Positions 63,039 to 63,307 of a stretch of DNA of 63,307 bases are shown in pieces. Position 1 is the stretch's first letter. The number at the start of each line of letters is the position of its first letter. Under the pieces are notes generated by a model. The model ran no database searches and was not told the DNA's origin. It was given only the letters and a program-made list of their open reading frames with translations. The position numbers were made by a program, and so were the translations under genes. The DNA is from an uncultured Anaerolineae bacterium (GTDB lineage: Bacteria > Chloroflexota > Anaerolineae > J036 > Brachytrichaceae): assembly GCA_937959265.1 (NCBI GenBank), contig CALGMA010000025.1, positions 1-63,307 of the forward strand, in the 5' to 3' direction.

Positions 63039-63307
63039 TTACTGAATAAACAACGCTCTCACCAGATCATTCGCATAGGCGTCCACCACAAAGACCCCTC
63101 CTATGCACAGAATACCGCTGACCAGGATAATGATGAGGATCTCAGCAGCCAGAAGCCTTGCCACCGTCATACGGCTGCAGCCGATCCTGAAAATAGTCGT
63201 GATCTCCCTCTGACGAATGCGCAGGGACAAAGAGAACACCAGGATGATGGCCAGCAGGGTCGCTAAACCAACGAAGGCGATAACCGCGTCCAGAACATTT
63301 CTAATTC
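63039..63307 (-). CDS. FtsX-type ABC transporter permease, C-terminal end (cut by window edge)
   Basis: Only the last 89 residues are in the window; the gene continues beyond base 63307. The product reads through LATLLAIILVFSLSLRIRQREITTIFRIG and ends VSGILCIGGVFVVDAYANDLVRALFIQ. Two hydrophobic helices around an RQREIxxxxxIGCSR loop are typical of the C-terminus of FtsX/MacB permeases of lipoprotein or peptide exporters. The base composition is lower in GC than the rest of the window, which could mark a region border. Confidence 0.6.
   Translation of the reverse strand, partial: IRNVLDAVIAFVGLATLLAIILVFSLSLRIRQREITTIFRIGCSRMTVARLLAAEILIIILVSGILCIGGVFVVDAYANDLVRALFIQ

Overview
The window is GC-rich (roughly 60 percent by eye), densely coded on both strands, and looks like the chromosome of a member of the Chloroflexota, probably an Anaerolineae or Roseilinea-like lineage. 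This is an inference from gene content: a NarL-type kinase and regulator pair, a class II HMG-CoA reductase, a Cys-type CcmE, a PocR-regulated TusE/DsrE2 sulfur cluster, MGDG-synthase-like and GpgS-type glycosyltransferases, YhfC and DUF4126 membrane proteins, an effector-associated domain protein, a T-box in front of serS, and frequent GTG starts. I saw no rRNA, tRNA, CRISPR array, prophage or intact insertion sequence.

Layout. 1-1632 (-): purB (cut by the window edge) and a membrane-anchored Ala/Pro-rich protein. 1803-5953 (+): sensor kinase, response regulator, aldehyde dehydrogenase, RbsD/FucU sugar mutarotase. 5999-11607 (-): CcmE, a mannonate-dehydratase-like enolase-superfamily enzyme, then a five-gene sulfur operon read from 11607 to 7983 (HTH-PocR regulator, SQR-like flavoprotein, DUF1641, TusE, DsrE2) ending in a 14-bp stem. 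11773-18437: hisD, DUF4126, holB, a biotin carrier (-), rdgB-tilS, and a LuxR-HTH/TM/Kelch protein. 18454-23140: a hydrolase, serS with a T-box leader, nfi, selA. 23368-25983: a secreted GH78 rhamnosidase-like enzyme. 26046-29138 (-): an effector-associated-domain protein plus a giant M48 membrane peptidase, flanked by 9-bp repeats. 29296-44288: uxuA, SpoU methyltransferase, YhfC protease, an RRM protein with a long leader, class III aminotransferase, SAM methyltransferase, MGDG-type glycosyltransferase, mdh, a helicase-associated protein, a broken ROK kinase, prfA-prmC, a HAD phosphatase and purE. 44344-48696 (-): rsgA, a class B PBP, a Gfo/Idh oxidoreductase. 48740-55738 (-): a compatible-solute cluster (GH13_18 phosphorylase, two GT4 enzymes, a USP-GpgS fusion, histidine phosphatase). 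56008-63307: S9 peptidase, GtrA, GT4, HMG-CoA reductase, nurA, a GxxExxY gene, and the end of an FtsX-type permease.

How the parts may work together. The 48740-55738 block contains the expected activities for making a glucosylglycerate-type solute (GpgS glucosyl transfer to 3-phosphoglycerate, a phosphatase, additional glycosyl transfer) and a phosphorylase that could recycle it. The sulfur operon is a persulfide-relay module under a ligand-sensing regulator. Rhamnosidase, two unrelated mannonate dehydratases, FucU and an aldehyde dehydrogenase suggest use of plant or algal polysaccharide sugars. Expression controls visible in the DNA include the serS T-box, a possible attenuator in front of prfA with a three-codon reading frame ending in UAG, iteron-like repeats before the sulfur operon, and several strong stem-loops.

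The best candidates for something undescribed are the EAD/M48 pair, the USP-GpgS fusion and its cluster, the membrane-tethered LuxR-Kelch regulator, and the prfA leader. All of these rest on reading the sequence by eye; no database search was run.
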